DNA of 33,124 nucleotides, taken from contig JAACFO010000036.1 of NCBI GenBank assembly GCA_009937425.1, positions 1 through 33,124 of the forward strand, given 5' to 3'. The notes under the pieces are model-generated. The model ran no database searches. It was not told the DNA's origin and saw nothing but the letters and a program-made list of their open reading frames with translations. The DNA comes from Gammaproteobacteria bacterium (GTDB lineage: Bacteria > Pseudomonadota > Gammaproteobacteria > HK1). A program made the position numbers and the translations under genes. Positions 16,478-25,155 of this stretch are shown here, one piece after another. Within the stretch, counting starts at the first letter, position 1, and every line of letters starts with the position of its first letter.

Positions 16478-17104
16478 ATGAATGCTTTTAAACGATCGGG
16501 GGTGCGATTGAGTGATCGGCTCCCCCGACTTCGAAGCGCGTGTGTGATGATCACGCTGACTCTGCTTGCCAACAGCGCCGGTGCACAGCAGGACTTCAGT
16601 GAATCGGAGCTCGAAGAACTTCTGCGGGTCAAAATACGTACGGTGCAACACATGGCGCTCAATCCGCTTCTCGTGCGGGCTGTGAGGCAGCAGAATGCAG
16701 AGGGATTGACCCTCGACGAGATCGCCCGCCGGGACAAAGCCTGGCGTGCCACCAAGGGTCCGACGCCTTTCAAGCTCTCGCTGCAAACATCGCCGCCCGG
16801 TCGCTTCCTCAGGGATCAGATCAAGAGGAGCACGTCTTTCAACGAAGCGTTTCTCACCGATAACCAGGGTGCAAATGTCGCCGCCTTTCCGGCAACGAGT
16901 GACTACTGGCAGGGCGACGAAGAAAAGTGGAGCAACTCATTCAATGGCGGCGACGGACGGGTTTTTATCGGCAAGCTGGCCCTCGACGAGAGTACCAATA
17001 CCGTTGCCGCCCAGGTGTCGGCCCCGGTGCTGGACCGTGGAAAAACCATCGGTGTTCTGGTGGTAGGCGTCACCATCAATTACCTGCAGACGAAACGACA
17101 GTAA
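16478..17104 (+). CDS. Secreted stand-alone PDC/Cache-type sensor protein
   Basis: A 208-aa protein with a Sec signal peptide (hydrophobic stretch about 21-32, likely cleavage after NSAGA at about residue 36). The mature part looks like one PDC/Cache sensor domain: SFNEAFLTDNQGANVAAFP, then DYWQGDEEKWSNSF (the aromatic-acidic ligand loop typical of the family), GRVFIGKL, VAAQVSAPVLDRG and IGVLVVGVTINYL. Such domains are usually the outer part of receptors and kinases; here there is no membrane anchor and no signalling domain, so it should be free in the periplasm. It lies between cheW and a periplasmic binding protein gene in a chemosensory operon, which suggests that it binds a ligand or partner for the receptor at 18437. 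PDC fold is fairly sure; the role is inferred. Confidence 0.8.
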   Translation: MNAFKRSGVRLSDRLPRLRSACVMITLTLLANSAGAQQDFSESELEELLRVKIRTVQHMALNPLLVRAVRQQNAEGLTLDEIARRDKAWRATKGPTPFKLSLQTSPPGRFLRDQIKRSTSFNEAFLTDNQGANVAAFPATSDYWQGDEEKWSNSFNGGDGRVFIGKLALDESTNTVAAQVSAPVLDRGKTIGVLVVGVTINYLQTKRQ

Positions 17105-17121
17105 TGATTGGAGAAAGCACG

Positions 17122-18381
17122 ATGACCAGGAGCCGATCGGACCGCTGTTTTCAGTGCCAGCTTCGATGCGCTGTCGCATGCGCTCTTTTCGCCGCCGTTT
17201 TTGTCTCGGGGGGGGCGGCATGGGCGCAACAGGGCGTGACCGATCGCCTGGTTCGCATCGGCGGTGTCATGGATCTGGAAGGGCGATCCCGTGGCCTGGG
17301 GCTTGGGATGAAGGCCGGCATCGAGGCGGCTATTCGCAACCAACGGGTCGCAGGCCGCCGGGTCGAGTTTGTCACCCTCAATGATTCATACACGCCCAGC
17401 AAGACCATCGAGGCTACCAAAGCGTTGGTGACCCAGGGCGTCTTCGTCATGATTGGAAACGTCGGAACGCCGACTGCCAAGGTGTCGCTGCCCGTTCTAG
17501 CGCAATCGAAGGTGCCCGCGGTGGGGTTCTTCACCGGCGCCGGCCTGCTGAGACCGGGTGCCGGAGATATCGTCAACTACCGCGCCAGTTACGTTCAGGA
17601 GACGGCCGCGGTAATCCGGGCCGCCATCGACGCTGGCGTGAATCCGGCGCAGATCTGCGCCTACGTGCAGAACGATGCCTACGGAATGGCCGGCGTCATC
17701 GGTATCAAACGTGCCCTTGGCGCGCTGCCGGGGACGGAGATCATGACCAAGACCCTGGATGTCATTTTGCAGCAGCAGGGCGAGAACCCGCCGCGCAATG
17801 ACCTGGGGCCCGTGGGCGTTTACCAGAGAAATACATTCACCTCGCGAAGCGGCTACCAGTCGCTCAAGAACTGGGAAGAGGTCAGCAACGCCCCGTGCAA
17901 AGTGGTAGTCACTGTCGGTACCTACAACGCCATATCCAAGTTTGCCGCCTACTCGCGCTACAAGGGACAGGACTGGATTATCAGCGCCGTGTCGTTTACG
18001 GGTGCAGATAACTTTCATAATGCTCTGGCGGACGCGGGTATTAACGACCGCGTCATCATGACCCAGGTGGTGCCGCCACTGGATTCCAAGCTGGCCATCG
18101 TTACCGAGGCGCGCCAGAGGCTCGGCGAGGAGTTCGGCTGGGTAAGCCTCGAGGGGTATATCGTCGGCAAGCTGTGGCTCAGCGCTATGCAGAATGTGAA
18201 GGGCCGCATCACCCGGGCAAAGTTTCTGGACGCCGTACTCGGGCGCAGGTTCGATCTGGGCGGCCTGAATCTCGATTACAGCAACGACAACCAAGGCTCG
18301 GATCTGGTCGTTCTCACCAGTCTGACCCCGGCCGGATTCAAACCAATGTCTTTGAGTGCATGGGATGCATTGGTGCGCTGA
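17122..18381 (+). CDS. Periplasmic substrate-binding protein, Leu/Ile/Val (Peripla_BP_6) family
   Basis: A 419-aa exported protein. The signal peptide runs to about AAWAQQ (residues 1-37). The mature N-terminus RIGGVMDLEGRSRGLGLGMKAGIEAA is typical of type I binding proteins of branched-chain amino acid ABC importers, as are VEFVTLNDSYTPSKTIEATK, MIGNVGTPTAKVSLPVL and the later SLEGYIVGKLWLSAM. Start ATG 17122 has GGAG 8 bp upstream; an in-frame ATG at 17104 overlaps the previous stop and would add six residues. No permease or ATPase genes of this importer type lie nearby, and the gene sits among chemosensory genes, so I infer a sensory ligand-capture role for the receptor encoded next. Ligand unknown: amino acids, amides and aromatic acids are all bound within this family. 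Confidence 0.88.
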   Translation: MTRSRSDRCFQCQLRCAVACALFAAVFVSGGAAWAQQGVTDRLVRIGGVMDLEGRSRGLGLGMKAGIEAAIRNQRVAGRRVEFVTLNDSYTPSKTIEATKALVTQGVFVMIGNVGTPTAKVSLPVLAQSKVPAVGFFTGAGLLRPGAGDIVNYRASYVQETAAVIRAAIDAGVNPAQICAYVQNDAYGMAGVIGIKRALGALPGTEIMTKTLDVILQQQGENPPRNDLGPVGVYQRNTFTSRSGYQSLKNWEEVSNAPCKVVVTVGTYNAISKFAAYSRYKGQDWIISAVSFTGADNFHNALADAGINDRVIMTQVVPPLDSKLAIVTEARQRLGEEFGWVSLEGYIVGKLWLSAMQNVKGRITRAKFLDAVLGRRFDLGGLNLDYSNDNQGSDLVVLTSLTPAGFKPMSLSAWDALVR

Positions 18382-18436
18382 CTTTCTTCGCACCCGGAAA
18401 ATCCCACGAGCTAAGAATTTCATAAGGTAGATACAT

Positions 18437-20254
18437 GTGAACAAGCTATTCAGCAGATTTAGAATTGGGCCTCGATTGATATTCCTGATCACGGTGCAGG
18501 CCATCATATTGTTGACCATTGGATTCACGGCGCTTGCCGGATTGACATTTGCGTCGCGCTCGACGGACTTGCTGAATCGAAACGTTACCGAAGGCACCAG
18601 ACTGAGTTACCTGGCGGGCACGATTCAAAGTGAGTTGCTCGCGACGGTGAATCGCGTGAGCACGGGCGCTTTAATTTGGGAGGAGGGGCGGCAGAATCTT
18701 TCTTTTGCCAATCAGCAGTTCGAAGACGACTGGAAAACGTACACTGCGGCGCTGACTGCCGATGAAGCGGAGTTCATCGAAGACGTACTCGCACCGGGCC
18801 TTGCCGGTGTGCGTTCGGCCTTCATTGAACTGGAGCGCTTGTTTAGAAACGAGAACCGCACCAACCTCTCCCTCTTCGTCATCAACGACCTCGATGAACT
18901 CGTCAATCCTTTCCTGAATGCATTGCTCGCAAGTTCCTCGGAACGTCAACTCGCATCGGCGAGGACCTTCGCCGAGTCCTTGAAGAGTAACAACACGTTT
19001 CTTTACGCAAGTCTTGCCGTAATCGTGATCGGTGTGATCCTTGCCGGTGTGATTGGCTACATGATTTACCGCTCCATCGTCGAGCCGATAGAACGCATAT
19101 CGAGCACCGTGCACAGCGTAACGGAAGGTGATTACGGGGTGCGTACCGAGCTTAGCGGCAGTGACGAGTTTGCCCGCCTTGGTATGGCGCTTGACGAACT
19201 GCTACAGGATAAAGTCACGACACTGGTCGATGCGGAAGAGGAGAATGAGCGCCTCAACGAGTCGGTGCTCAGGCTTCTGGAGGCAGTTGCCAGACTCAGC
19301 GAACGCGATCTCACTGTGACAGTGCCGGTTTCCGCGGATGTTACCGGGCCAGTGGCGGATGCCATTAATCAGATGGCGGAAGAGACCGGCAGAGTGTTGA
19401 CCCGGGTATCGCGAATCGCGAGTCAGGTGGGGGCATCGTGCGCGACGGTTAATAAGAAGGCCGAGATCGTCAACGCGACCGCCCAGGCACAGCAGCTCGA
19501 GGTGGAGAGAACGGCCAGTCAACTGGCAGGGGCATCCAATACTCTCGTAAACATCGCAAAGGTTGCCCGCGCCTGTAACGACTCCGCCCAGCTCACCACC
19601 GAAACGACCCAGGCCGCTATGTCTACGGTGCATGGGACCTTGGAGAGCATGAATGAGATCCGCGAGGCCATTCAGGAAACAGGAAAACGCATCAAGCGGC
19701 TCGGCGAACGTTCTCAGGAGATCACCGCCATCGTCGACATTATCAATACTATTGCCGAACGCACCCACGTGCTGGCGTTGAACGCGGGTATGCAGGCGGC
19801 AGCGGCCGGCGAGGCGGGACGTGGTTTCGCGGTGGTTGCGGACGAAGTGCAGCGCCTCGCCGAAAGTTCCCGCGAGGCCACGGCCCAAATCGCGAGCCTT
19901 GTCAAGAACATCCAAGTGGATACCAACGACACTATCGTGACGATGGATCGCACTATCAGCCAGGTGGTCGAAGGGTCGCGCATGGCGGAGTCGGCAGGCC
20001 AGCAGATGACTGCCAGTCAGAATACAACCGCCTCGCTGGTGCGTTCGGTTGGCGAGATCGCGGCCAGTTCCGAGCAGCAGGCGCGAATCAGCAATGAGCT
20101 GCGCGAACGAGCGAGCGGTATGTTGTCGCAGACCCAGGAGACATCCAAGGAGCTCGTGGAGCAGCTCACGCAGACAAAGAATCTTGTGCAGTACGCGAGA
20201 ATGCTGGTTCAGTCGGTGCGCGTGTTCAAGCTACCCACCCAGGCGAGAAGCTGA
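18437..20254 (+). CDS. Methyl-accepting chemotaxis protein with small helical periplasmic domain and HAMP
   Basis: A 605-aa receptor. TM1 is about residues 13-36, the periplasmic domain about 37-186 (mostly helical, four-helix-bundle size), TM2 about 187-211. A HAMP domain follows (about 210-265) and a second HAMP-like stretch ([17 protein letters not shown], about 285-325). The hairpin tip starts [20 protein letters not shown] at about residue 444, then [14 protein letters not shown]. The usual LNAAIQA reads LNAGMQA, a small tip variation. The start is GTG at 18437 with AAGG about 10 bp upstream. A small outer domain of this kind can bind a periplasmic binding protein (as Tar does with maltose-binding protein), consistent with the two secreted proteins encoded just upstream. 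No CheR pentapeptide tail is visible; the protein ends FKLPTQARS. Confidence 0.93.
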   Translation: MNKLFSRFRIGPRLIFLITVQAIILLTIGFTALAGLTFASRSTDLLNRNVTEGTRLSYLAGTIQSELLATVNRVSTGALIWEEGRQNLSFANQQFEDDWKTYTAALTADEAEFIEDVLAPGLAGVRSAFIELERLFRNENRTNLSLFVINDLDELVNPFLNALLASSSERQLASARTFAESLKSNNTFLYASLAVIVIGVILAGVIGYMIYRSIVEPIERISSTVHSVTEGDYGVRTELSGSDEFARLGMALDELLQDKVTTLVDAEEENERLNESVLRLLEAVARLSERDLTVTVPVSADVTGPVADAINQMAEETGRVLTRVSRIASQVGASCATVNKKAEIVNATAQAQQLEVERTASQLAGASNTLVNIAKVARACNDSAQLTTETTQAAMSTVHGTLESMNEIREAIQETGKRIKRLGERSQEITAIVDIINTIAERTHVLALNAGMQAAAAGEAGRGFAVVADEVQRLAESSREATAQIASLVKNIQVDTNDTIVTMDRTISQVVEGSRMAESAGQQMTASQNTTASLVRSVGEIAASSEQQARISNELRERASGMLSQTQETSKELVEQLTQTKNLVQYARMLVQSVRVFKLPTQARS

Positions 20255-20307
20255 TCGACTCATCGTCGATGAGCAACCATTGCCGCCGCGGGTAGCACGC
20301 CGAGATC

Positions 20308-23277
20308 ATGGCGAACCAAGACGTAATCGACGCGCTGTGTGCAGAGCTCCAGGAGGGCGAATCGGAGCTCGCCGGCGCTCTGTCAAAAATTGTCGCGCCT
20401 GACGCCGCCGAAACATCGGTCATCGATCAGATTCAGCGTTACGCAGACTATCTTCGCCGCTTCGCCAACGCCGCCGATATGCTCGACCTTCCGTCGGTCA
20501 AGGAGCTGGCTGGTTTCTTCGAGTCGAATGCCCTGGCGCTCGCGGATGCGACACCGGGAGATCGCGGACACGTGGAACGCCAGAGTTTATTCGCCGAGTG
20601 GCCACAGTTACTCAGCGGTTTTCTCGCCAGGCCCGACGACGCTTCCAGCCTTGGCCGTTTGATGCTGCAGACACAGGACCCGGCGTGGCCGATGCCCATG
20701 GATGAGGAGCAGGCACTGGATCTCGCCGAGAGGCTTCTGAGCGAGGTGCAGCCGGGCGATGGGTCGCCACCGGAGGAGGAGCCCTCGAGCCCGGCACCTG
20801 TGCCGGTCGTCATCACAGAGGACGACGTGGGGTTGAGCTTTTCCGACGATATTAACCCTCAGCTCGTAAACGCTTTTCTGCACGAAGCGCCGCAGCACGT
20901 CAATCGGCTCTCCCAGTGCGTGCAGCGCATCGCCAGCAACCAGGCTGGTATCGACGACATCAGTCAGGCGCAGCGTGTTGCGCATACCATCAAAGGATCC
21001 GCGAACATTACCGGTGTCGCGGGCATCGCGAATCTCACCCATCGCATGGAAGATATTCTCGAGTATTTCGCCAGCCAGGAACGGTTTCCGCCGCAGGGGC
21101 TGGGGGAAACTCTGCTCGATGCCAGCGATTGCCTGGAAGTGATGGTGGAACACCTGCTCGGAATGGGCGCGCCCCCGGCGCAGTCCGAGGGTGTGCTGCG
21201 AAAGCTCATGGACTGGGCCGGGCGTATCGAGCGCGACGAGTTACTCGACCAGCCGGAGGCCGACACCTTCAAGATGCCAACTCCCGACGAGCCCACGTCG
21301 GACACCGTTAAGCTGCCGGCTTCCGCCCTGCCGACCCCGCCGGCGGAGCCCGAAGTGAGTGCGCCGGAGACGGCAGCGCCGGTGCCGAGCGTTCCGATTC
21401 CCGCGCCGGCGGCGCAGGCTCGGACGGTCTCCTCCCAGGCGAACATTGGAGCCGAAACCGCGGCGCTTAGGGTTCCCATCGACACCATCGACAACCTTCT
21501 GCGTCTCGCCGGCGAGATGGCAACCTCTATCGTGCAGATTCAGGGCCGCCAGCAGCAAGGCCTGGCCCAGGCGGCGGCGCTGGCCGATCAGAACCTGCTG
21601 GTGCAGCAACGTCTTTCGGCTCTGCAGGACCTCGTTCAATTGCGCGGTGTGCCGTCCGCCCGTCAGGGATTGCTCGCGGTTGCCGGAATGGAGGAAGAGG
21701 ATTTCGATCCCCTCGAACTCGATGAATACAGTGAACTTCACAGCGCCACCAACGCATTTGCCGAGGCGCTGACGGATTCGCGAGAGCTCGCCGAACTGTT
21801 GCGCACGGAACTCAATGAGCTCGATACATTGGTAATACAACACGAGCAGGTTAGTTCCGAGCTCAACCAGGTCGTGCTCTCCTCACGCCTGGTTCCGGTT
21901 TCCACCATCGTGCCCAGGTTGCAACGCGGCGTACGCCAGACCTGCCGGGCCACCGGCAAGAATGCGCGCTTGAATGTCATCGGCGATGAGATGCTGATCG
22001 ATAGCGAGATCCTCAACAACATCGTCGATCCGCTCATGCACATCGTGCGCAACGCAGTCGATCACGGCATCGAGGGTCCAAGTGAGCGAATCGCCAACGG
22101 TAAGGACGAACACGGCAACATCGATTTGTCCTTTGCGCGCGAAGGTGAAAGCGTCGTCATTCGTTGCCGGGACGACGGAAGCGGCTTCGATTTCCTCAGG
22201 ATTCGTGAGCTGGTTCTATCCCAGGGGCTGGTCCCTGGTGATCAGCATATAAGTGACCGTGAGCTTGCGCGCCTCACGCTGATTCCGGGATTTACGACGC
22301 GCCGGGGCACTACCCAGGTGTCGGGACGCGGTATTGGCATGGACGTGGTGAACCGCAGCATCAGCGATCTGCGTGGCACGCTGGACATCGATTCAACGGC
22401 CAATTCCGGTAGCACCATTACGCTACGGGTGCCGTTGACGATGATTTCCATGCATGTCCTGTTGATTCGCGTCGGCGATCGTATTTTCGGAGTGCCAAGC
22501 AGTACCCTCGATCAAGCACTGTTCTCCGACGCCGGGCCGGTCGTGCACGCAGACGATGATTGGATTTTTCGATTCGCCGATACCGACTATCTACTGAGAA
22601 ATGTCAGCGATCTGGTGGGAATTGCCGGCCCCGCGGTCTCGACGCTGGCCGAGCGCGTTGCGCCCCTGTTGCTCATTCGCACCGAGAATGGACCAGTGGG
22701 TGTGGTCGTGGATGAACTCGTCGATGGCCGTTATCTGGTGGTGACGAGGCTGCGGGCCTTCGTGCCACGGGTACGCGGAGTCATTGGCGCCTCCATTCTC
22801 GCCGATGGCAGCATTGCGCCGGTGCTCGATGTACAGGAGTTGCTGCGGCAGCCAGCAACGATGGTCGCGATTACGGAGATTGCCGAGTCCGACGAGATCG
22901 CCCGCAATGCACCCAATGTGCTGGTCGTCGATGACTCTCTGAGCGCCCGGCGCACCCTCGCCCAGGTGATTTCTGACGTGGGATACGAACCTCGCACCGC
23001 CGTTGATGGACTGGACGCCATCGACGCAATCGATGAGCGTCTGCCGGATTTGATCTTGTTGGACTTGGAAATGCCGCGCATGAATGGTCTTGAGCTTGCC
23101 GCACACCTGCGCTCCGATCAGAGAACCCACGATATTCCCATCGTTATGGTAACGTCGCGCTCCACCGCCAAGCACCGAGAGCAGGCTCACGCCGCAGGGA
23201 TAGACGCCTTCATTACCAAGCCTTATTCGGAAGATGAGCTGGCTGAGCAGATTCGTCTGCTCATTTCACCCCGATGA
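20308..23277 (+). CDS. CheA-type hybrid histidine kinase with C-terminal receiver
   Basis: A 989-aa kinase. The N-terminal bundle (about 1-140) looks Hpt-like but has no His motif. A canonical Hpt follows with His226 (AHTIKGSANITG). A Pro/Ala/Thr-rich linker (about 315-375) leads to the dimerisation region (about 385-530) and P4 ATPase: N-box HIVRNAVDHGIE at about 574-586, RDDGSGFDF, LIPGFTTR and GRGIGMDVV, all intact. A CheW-like P5 domain (about 712-855) precedes a receiver with Asp919 (LILLDLEMPRMNG) and FITKPY. The layout resembles a short ChpA/PilL. It should phosphorylate the CheY-like proteins at the start of the operon, with the fused receiver as phosphate sink or regulator. Its TGA overlaps the next ATG in an ATGA junction. 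Confidence 0.95.
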   Translation: MANQDVIDALCAELQEGESELAGALSKIVAPDAAETSVIDQIQRYADYLRRFANAADMLDLPSVKELAGFFESNALALADATPGDRGHVERQSLFAEWPQLLSGFLARPDDASSLGRLMLQTQDPAWPMPMDEEQALDLAERLLSEVQPGDGSPPEEEPSSPAPVPVVITEDDVGLSFSDDINPQLVNAFLHEAPQHVNRLSQCVQRIASNQAGIDDISQAQRVAHTIKGSANITGVAGIANLTHRMEDILEYFASQERFPPQGLGETLLDASDCLEVMVEHLLGMGAPPAQSEGVLRKLMDWAGRIERDELLDQPEADTFKMPTPDEPTSDTVKLPASALPTPPAEPEVSAPETAAPVPSVPIPAPAAQARTVSSQANIGAETAALRVPIDTIDNLLRLAGEMATSIVQIQGRQQQGLAQAAALADQNLLVQQRLSALQDLVQLRGVPSARQGLLAVAGMEEEDFDPLELDEYSELHSATNAFAEALTDSRELAELLRTELNELDTLVIQHEQVSSELNQVVLSSRLVPVSTIVPRLQRGVRQTCRATGKNARLNVIGDEMLIDSEILNNIVDPLMHIVRNAVDHGIEGPSERIANGKDEHGNIDLSFAREGESVVIRCRDDGSGFDFLRIRELVLSQGLVPGDQHISDRELARLTLIPGFTTRRGTTQVSGRGIGMDVVNRSISDLRGTLDIDSTANSGSTITLRVPLTMISMHVLLIRVGDRIFGVPSSTLDQALFSDAGPVVHADDDWIFRFADTDYLLRNVSDLVGIAGPAVSTLAERVAPLLLIRTENGPVGVVVDELVDGRYLVVTRLRAFVPRVRGVIGASILADGSIAPVLDVQELLRQPATMVAITEIAESDEIARNAPNVLVVDDSLSARRTLAQVISDVGYEPRTAVDGLDAIDAIDERLPDLILLDLEMPRMNGLELAAHLRSDQRTHDIPIVMVTSRSTAKHREQAHAAGIDAFITKPYSEDELAEQIRLLISPR

Positions 23278-23747
23278 GCACCTTATCTTCAGCTGTCGGC
23301 GGTGTGGTATCCGGTTGGATTGCCTGCAGCTTTGACGACGTCACGCTTTTGATCCCCATGGAGGACGCCGGTGCGCGCACCGACGCCGACGAGCTGGTGC
23401 CGTCGGCGGAAGGACTCGCGCTGGGGATGCTGCGTTGGCAGGATCAGCTCTGGCCCGCCTATCGTCTCGATCGCGAGCTCACACCGGTGGCGTGGGAGCT
23501 GAGTCCGACGACGGTCGTGCTTCCCGTGTGCGCCGACGGTCAGGCGCGCGGTATCGTATGCGATCAGATCCGCAGCTTCGACCACCCCGTTGCCGTGAGT
23601 TTGCATCCGGTTCCCGGTTGCCTGCGTGAACGTCCCTCTCCGGTAATAGCGCTTGGTCTCTATGAAACTCTGCGTGTCGGCTTGGTGGTGCGCGGCGACA
23701 GCTTGATTCGCCACCTCGACACCGCCCTGAAGAGCGTTGAACATTGA
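23274..23747 (+). CDS. Divergent CheW-like protein
   Basis: A 157-aa protein of CheW-like size and strand pattern: VSGWIACSFDDVTLLIPMED, a core LALGMLRWQDQLWPAYRLDR in the place of the CheW glycine-rich loop, and IALGLYETLRVGLVVRGDSL near the end. The similarity is weak; ChpC-type proteins show comparable drift. It overlaps the CheA stop by 4 bp (ATGA) and its own stop is overlapped by the next gene (TTGA), so all three are probably translationally coupled. I infer an accessory coupling protein for the hybrid kinase. Assignment depends on context as much as on sequence. Confidence 0.75.
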   Translation: MSTLSSAVGGVVSGWIACSFDDVTLLIPMEDAGARTDADELVPSAEGLALGMLRWQDQLWPAYRLDRELTPVAWELSPTTVVLPVCADGQARGIVCDQIRSFDHPVAVSLHPVPGCLRERPSPVIALGLYETLRVGLVVRGDSLIRHLDTALKSVEH

Positions 23748-24202
23748 GTGAAATCAGCGCGCAAGCCTGGCTACTGGAGTTCAGCCGCAACCACGTGGCC
23801 GCCGTTGGTTTGCACGAGCTCGTGGAAGTGCTCTCCAGGCCAAAGCTTTATCATGTGCCTATGGCGAGCCAGCGCAGCCACCAAGTGCTCGTATGGCGCG
23901 ACGAGATTTTACCAGTAGTCAATTTCGGTACCGATCCCACGCCGGAACCGGACGATGGACTGCCCGGTCCAGCGGTGACCGCCATCGCCGTTTATCAAAC
24001 GGTACCCGGTGAACCCTTGCGCCATGGCGCCCTGCAATTGAGCGTTATGCCGAAGACTGTCACCGTCGCCGATAATATGGCGTGCGCGTTACCGGACGCG
24101 CATTCACCGATTGGCGATCTCGCCATCTCTTGCTTTTCCTACGACAATCTCGCCGTTCCGGTAATCGACCTGACACGGGTTTTCGAACGCACGCCGCTTT
24201 AA
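23744..24202 (+). CDS. Divergent CheW-like protein, last gene of the operon
   Basis: A 152-aa protein with CheW features: an opening AWLLEFSRNHVAAVGLHELVE strand-helix pair, a VLVWRDEILPVVNFG core, and LAVPVIDLTRVFERTPL at the end. The loop normally reading NLRG has become a WRDE segment, as in ChpC-type proteins. The start is TTG at 23744, overlapping the preceding stop by 4 bp. The TAA stop at 24200-24202 overlaps the last codon of the convergent rsmE, so no separate terminator fits between them. It probably acts as a second accessory coupler, perhaps paired with the neighbour it overlaps. Confidence 0.75.
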   Translation: MSEISAQAWLLEFSRNHVAAVGLHELVEVLSRPKLYHVPMASQRSHQVLVWRDEILPVVNFGTDPTPEPDDGLPGPAVTAIAVYQTVPGEPLRHGALQLSVMPKTVTVADNMACALPDAHSPIGDLAISCFSYDNLAVPVIDLTRVFERTPL

Positions 24203-24942
24203 TTTTCCAGGTCGCCCCAGCGCAGTTGAATTGCGGTCATTCCGGCGACGGCGGCGGTCTCTGTGCGCAGTGTGCGTGGACCGAGGGTGATGCCGCGAAA
24301 GCCGGCGGCGAACGCGGCCTCGCGCTCTTTACTGTCCAGCCCGCCTTCGGGGCCCACCAATAGTGTGATCAGGCCGTCACGGTACTCCAACGCATTCACA
24401 CTGGCGCCGGATATCGGATCCAGAATCAGATCCAGGCCGCCACACTCATAACCGCGCATCCATTCGTCCAGAGCGACCACCGAACACAGTTCGGGGAGGC
24501 GATTGCGGCCGCATTGTTGGCAGGCGTGGACGATAATTCCATGCCAGTGTGCGAGCCTGCGTTGCGCACGCTCGGCATCGAGGCGGACCACACCGCGACG
24601 CGTCAGTAAGGGAACGATGCTCGTTACACCGAGTTCGACGGCTTTTTGTATGGCGTAGTCGGTACGCTCGCCACGTCCGACGCCTTGAGCGAGCCGTACG
24701 CGTAAAGGTGATTCGTTATCCACGTCCCGAAATTCTCCAGTGCGCAGCGACGAATCCGCCCGATTCACCTCTTCGATGACGGCGCCATACTCACCACCCC
24801 TGCCGTCGAAGAGCGTCAGCGGCGCCCCGGCCTTCAGACGCAGCACCCGTGCTATGTGACGGTGCTGATCTCCTGTGAGCGTGTAGCGCTCGTCAGGGCG
24901 CAGAGGTTGGGGAAAGTAGATTCTTGGCTCGCGCTCAGTCAC
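24199..24942 (-). CDS. rsmE: 16S rRNA m3U1498 methyltransferase RsmE
   Basis: A SPOUT-family methyltransferase of 247 residues from the chosen start. It uses S-adenosylmethionine to methylate N3 of U1498 in 16S rRNA of the assembled 30S subunit. Diagnostic features are the N-terminal PRIYFPQPL and HIARVLRLKAG, the VRLAQGVGRGERTDYAIQKAVELGV block, and the knot motifs LLVGPEGGLDSKEREAA and LGPRTLRTETAA. GTG at 24942 is preferred because it gives an N-terminus like that of E. coli RsmE (243 aa) and has GGGA about 9 bp upstream; a TTG at 24957 would add five residues. It is convergent with, and overlaps by 4 bp, the last chemosensory gene. Confidence 0.95.
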   Translation of the reverse strand: MTEREPRIYFPQPLRPDERYTLTGDQHRHIARVLRLKAGAPLTLFDGRGGEYGAVIEEVNRADSSLRTGEFRDVDNESPLRVRLAQGVGRGERTDYAIQKAVELGVTSIVPLLTRRGVVRLDAERAQRRLAHWHGIIVHACQQCGRNRLPELCSVVALDEWMRGYECGGLDLILDPISGASVNALEYRDGLITLLVGPEGGLDSKEREAAFAAGFRGITLGPRTLRTETAAVAGMTAIQLRWGDLEN

Positions 24943-25141
24943 CCTGCGTAATCCCAATCGTTATTGCCATGGCTTTCCCCAACGCAGCGGCACGGGACGG
25001 CCCGGCCCGCGGGAGGGGACGGGCCGCTACCCGGAACGGGCGGTGCAGTATCGGTGATATGGCGCATTCTCGACAATTCGTCACCGGCGCCGGGTGGCCC
25101 CTGGCCGCCCGCCCCATACTCAGAGCCCCCATCGGGGATGG

Positions 25142-25147
25142 TACACT
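25142..25147 (+). promoter_or_regulatory. Candidate -10 element for fimX
   Basis: TACACT lies 8 bp before the GTG start of fimX in the divergent rsmE-fimX gap. It matches the sigma-70 -10 consensus at 4 of 6 positions and has GG just upstream, but there is no good -35 at 16-18 bp. If used, transcription would begin at or within a few bases of the start codon, making the mRNA leaderless; no ribosome site is visible in front of GTG 25156. The rest of the gap is GC-rich with an inverted repeat (CGGCCC 24998-25003, GGGCCG 25021-25026). Confidence 0.35.
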
Positions 25148-25155
25148 AACGCGCT

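Noticed and set aside
24998-25026. GC-rich inverted repeat in the rsmE-fimX gap
   Set aside because: Six-base arms with a long loop and no T-run; may be an operator but cannot be supported.
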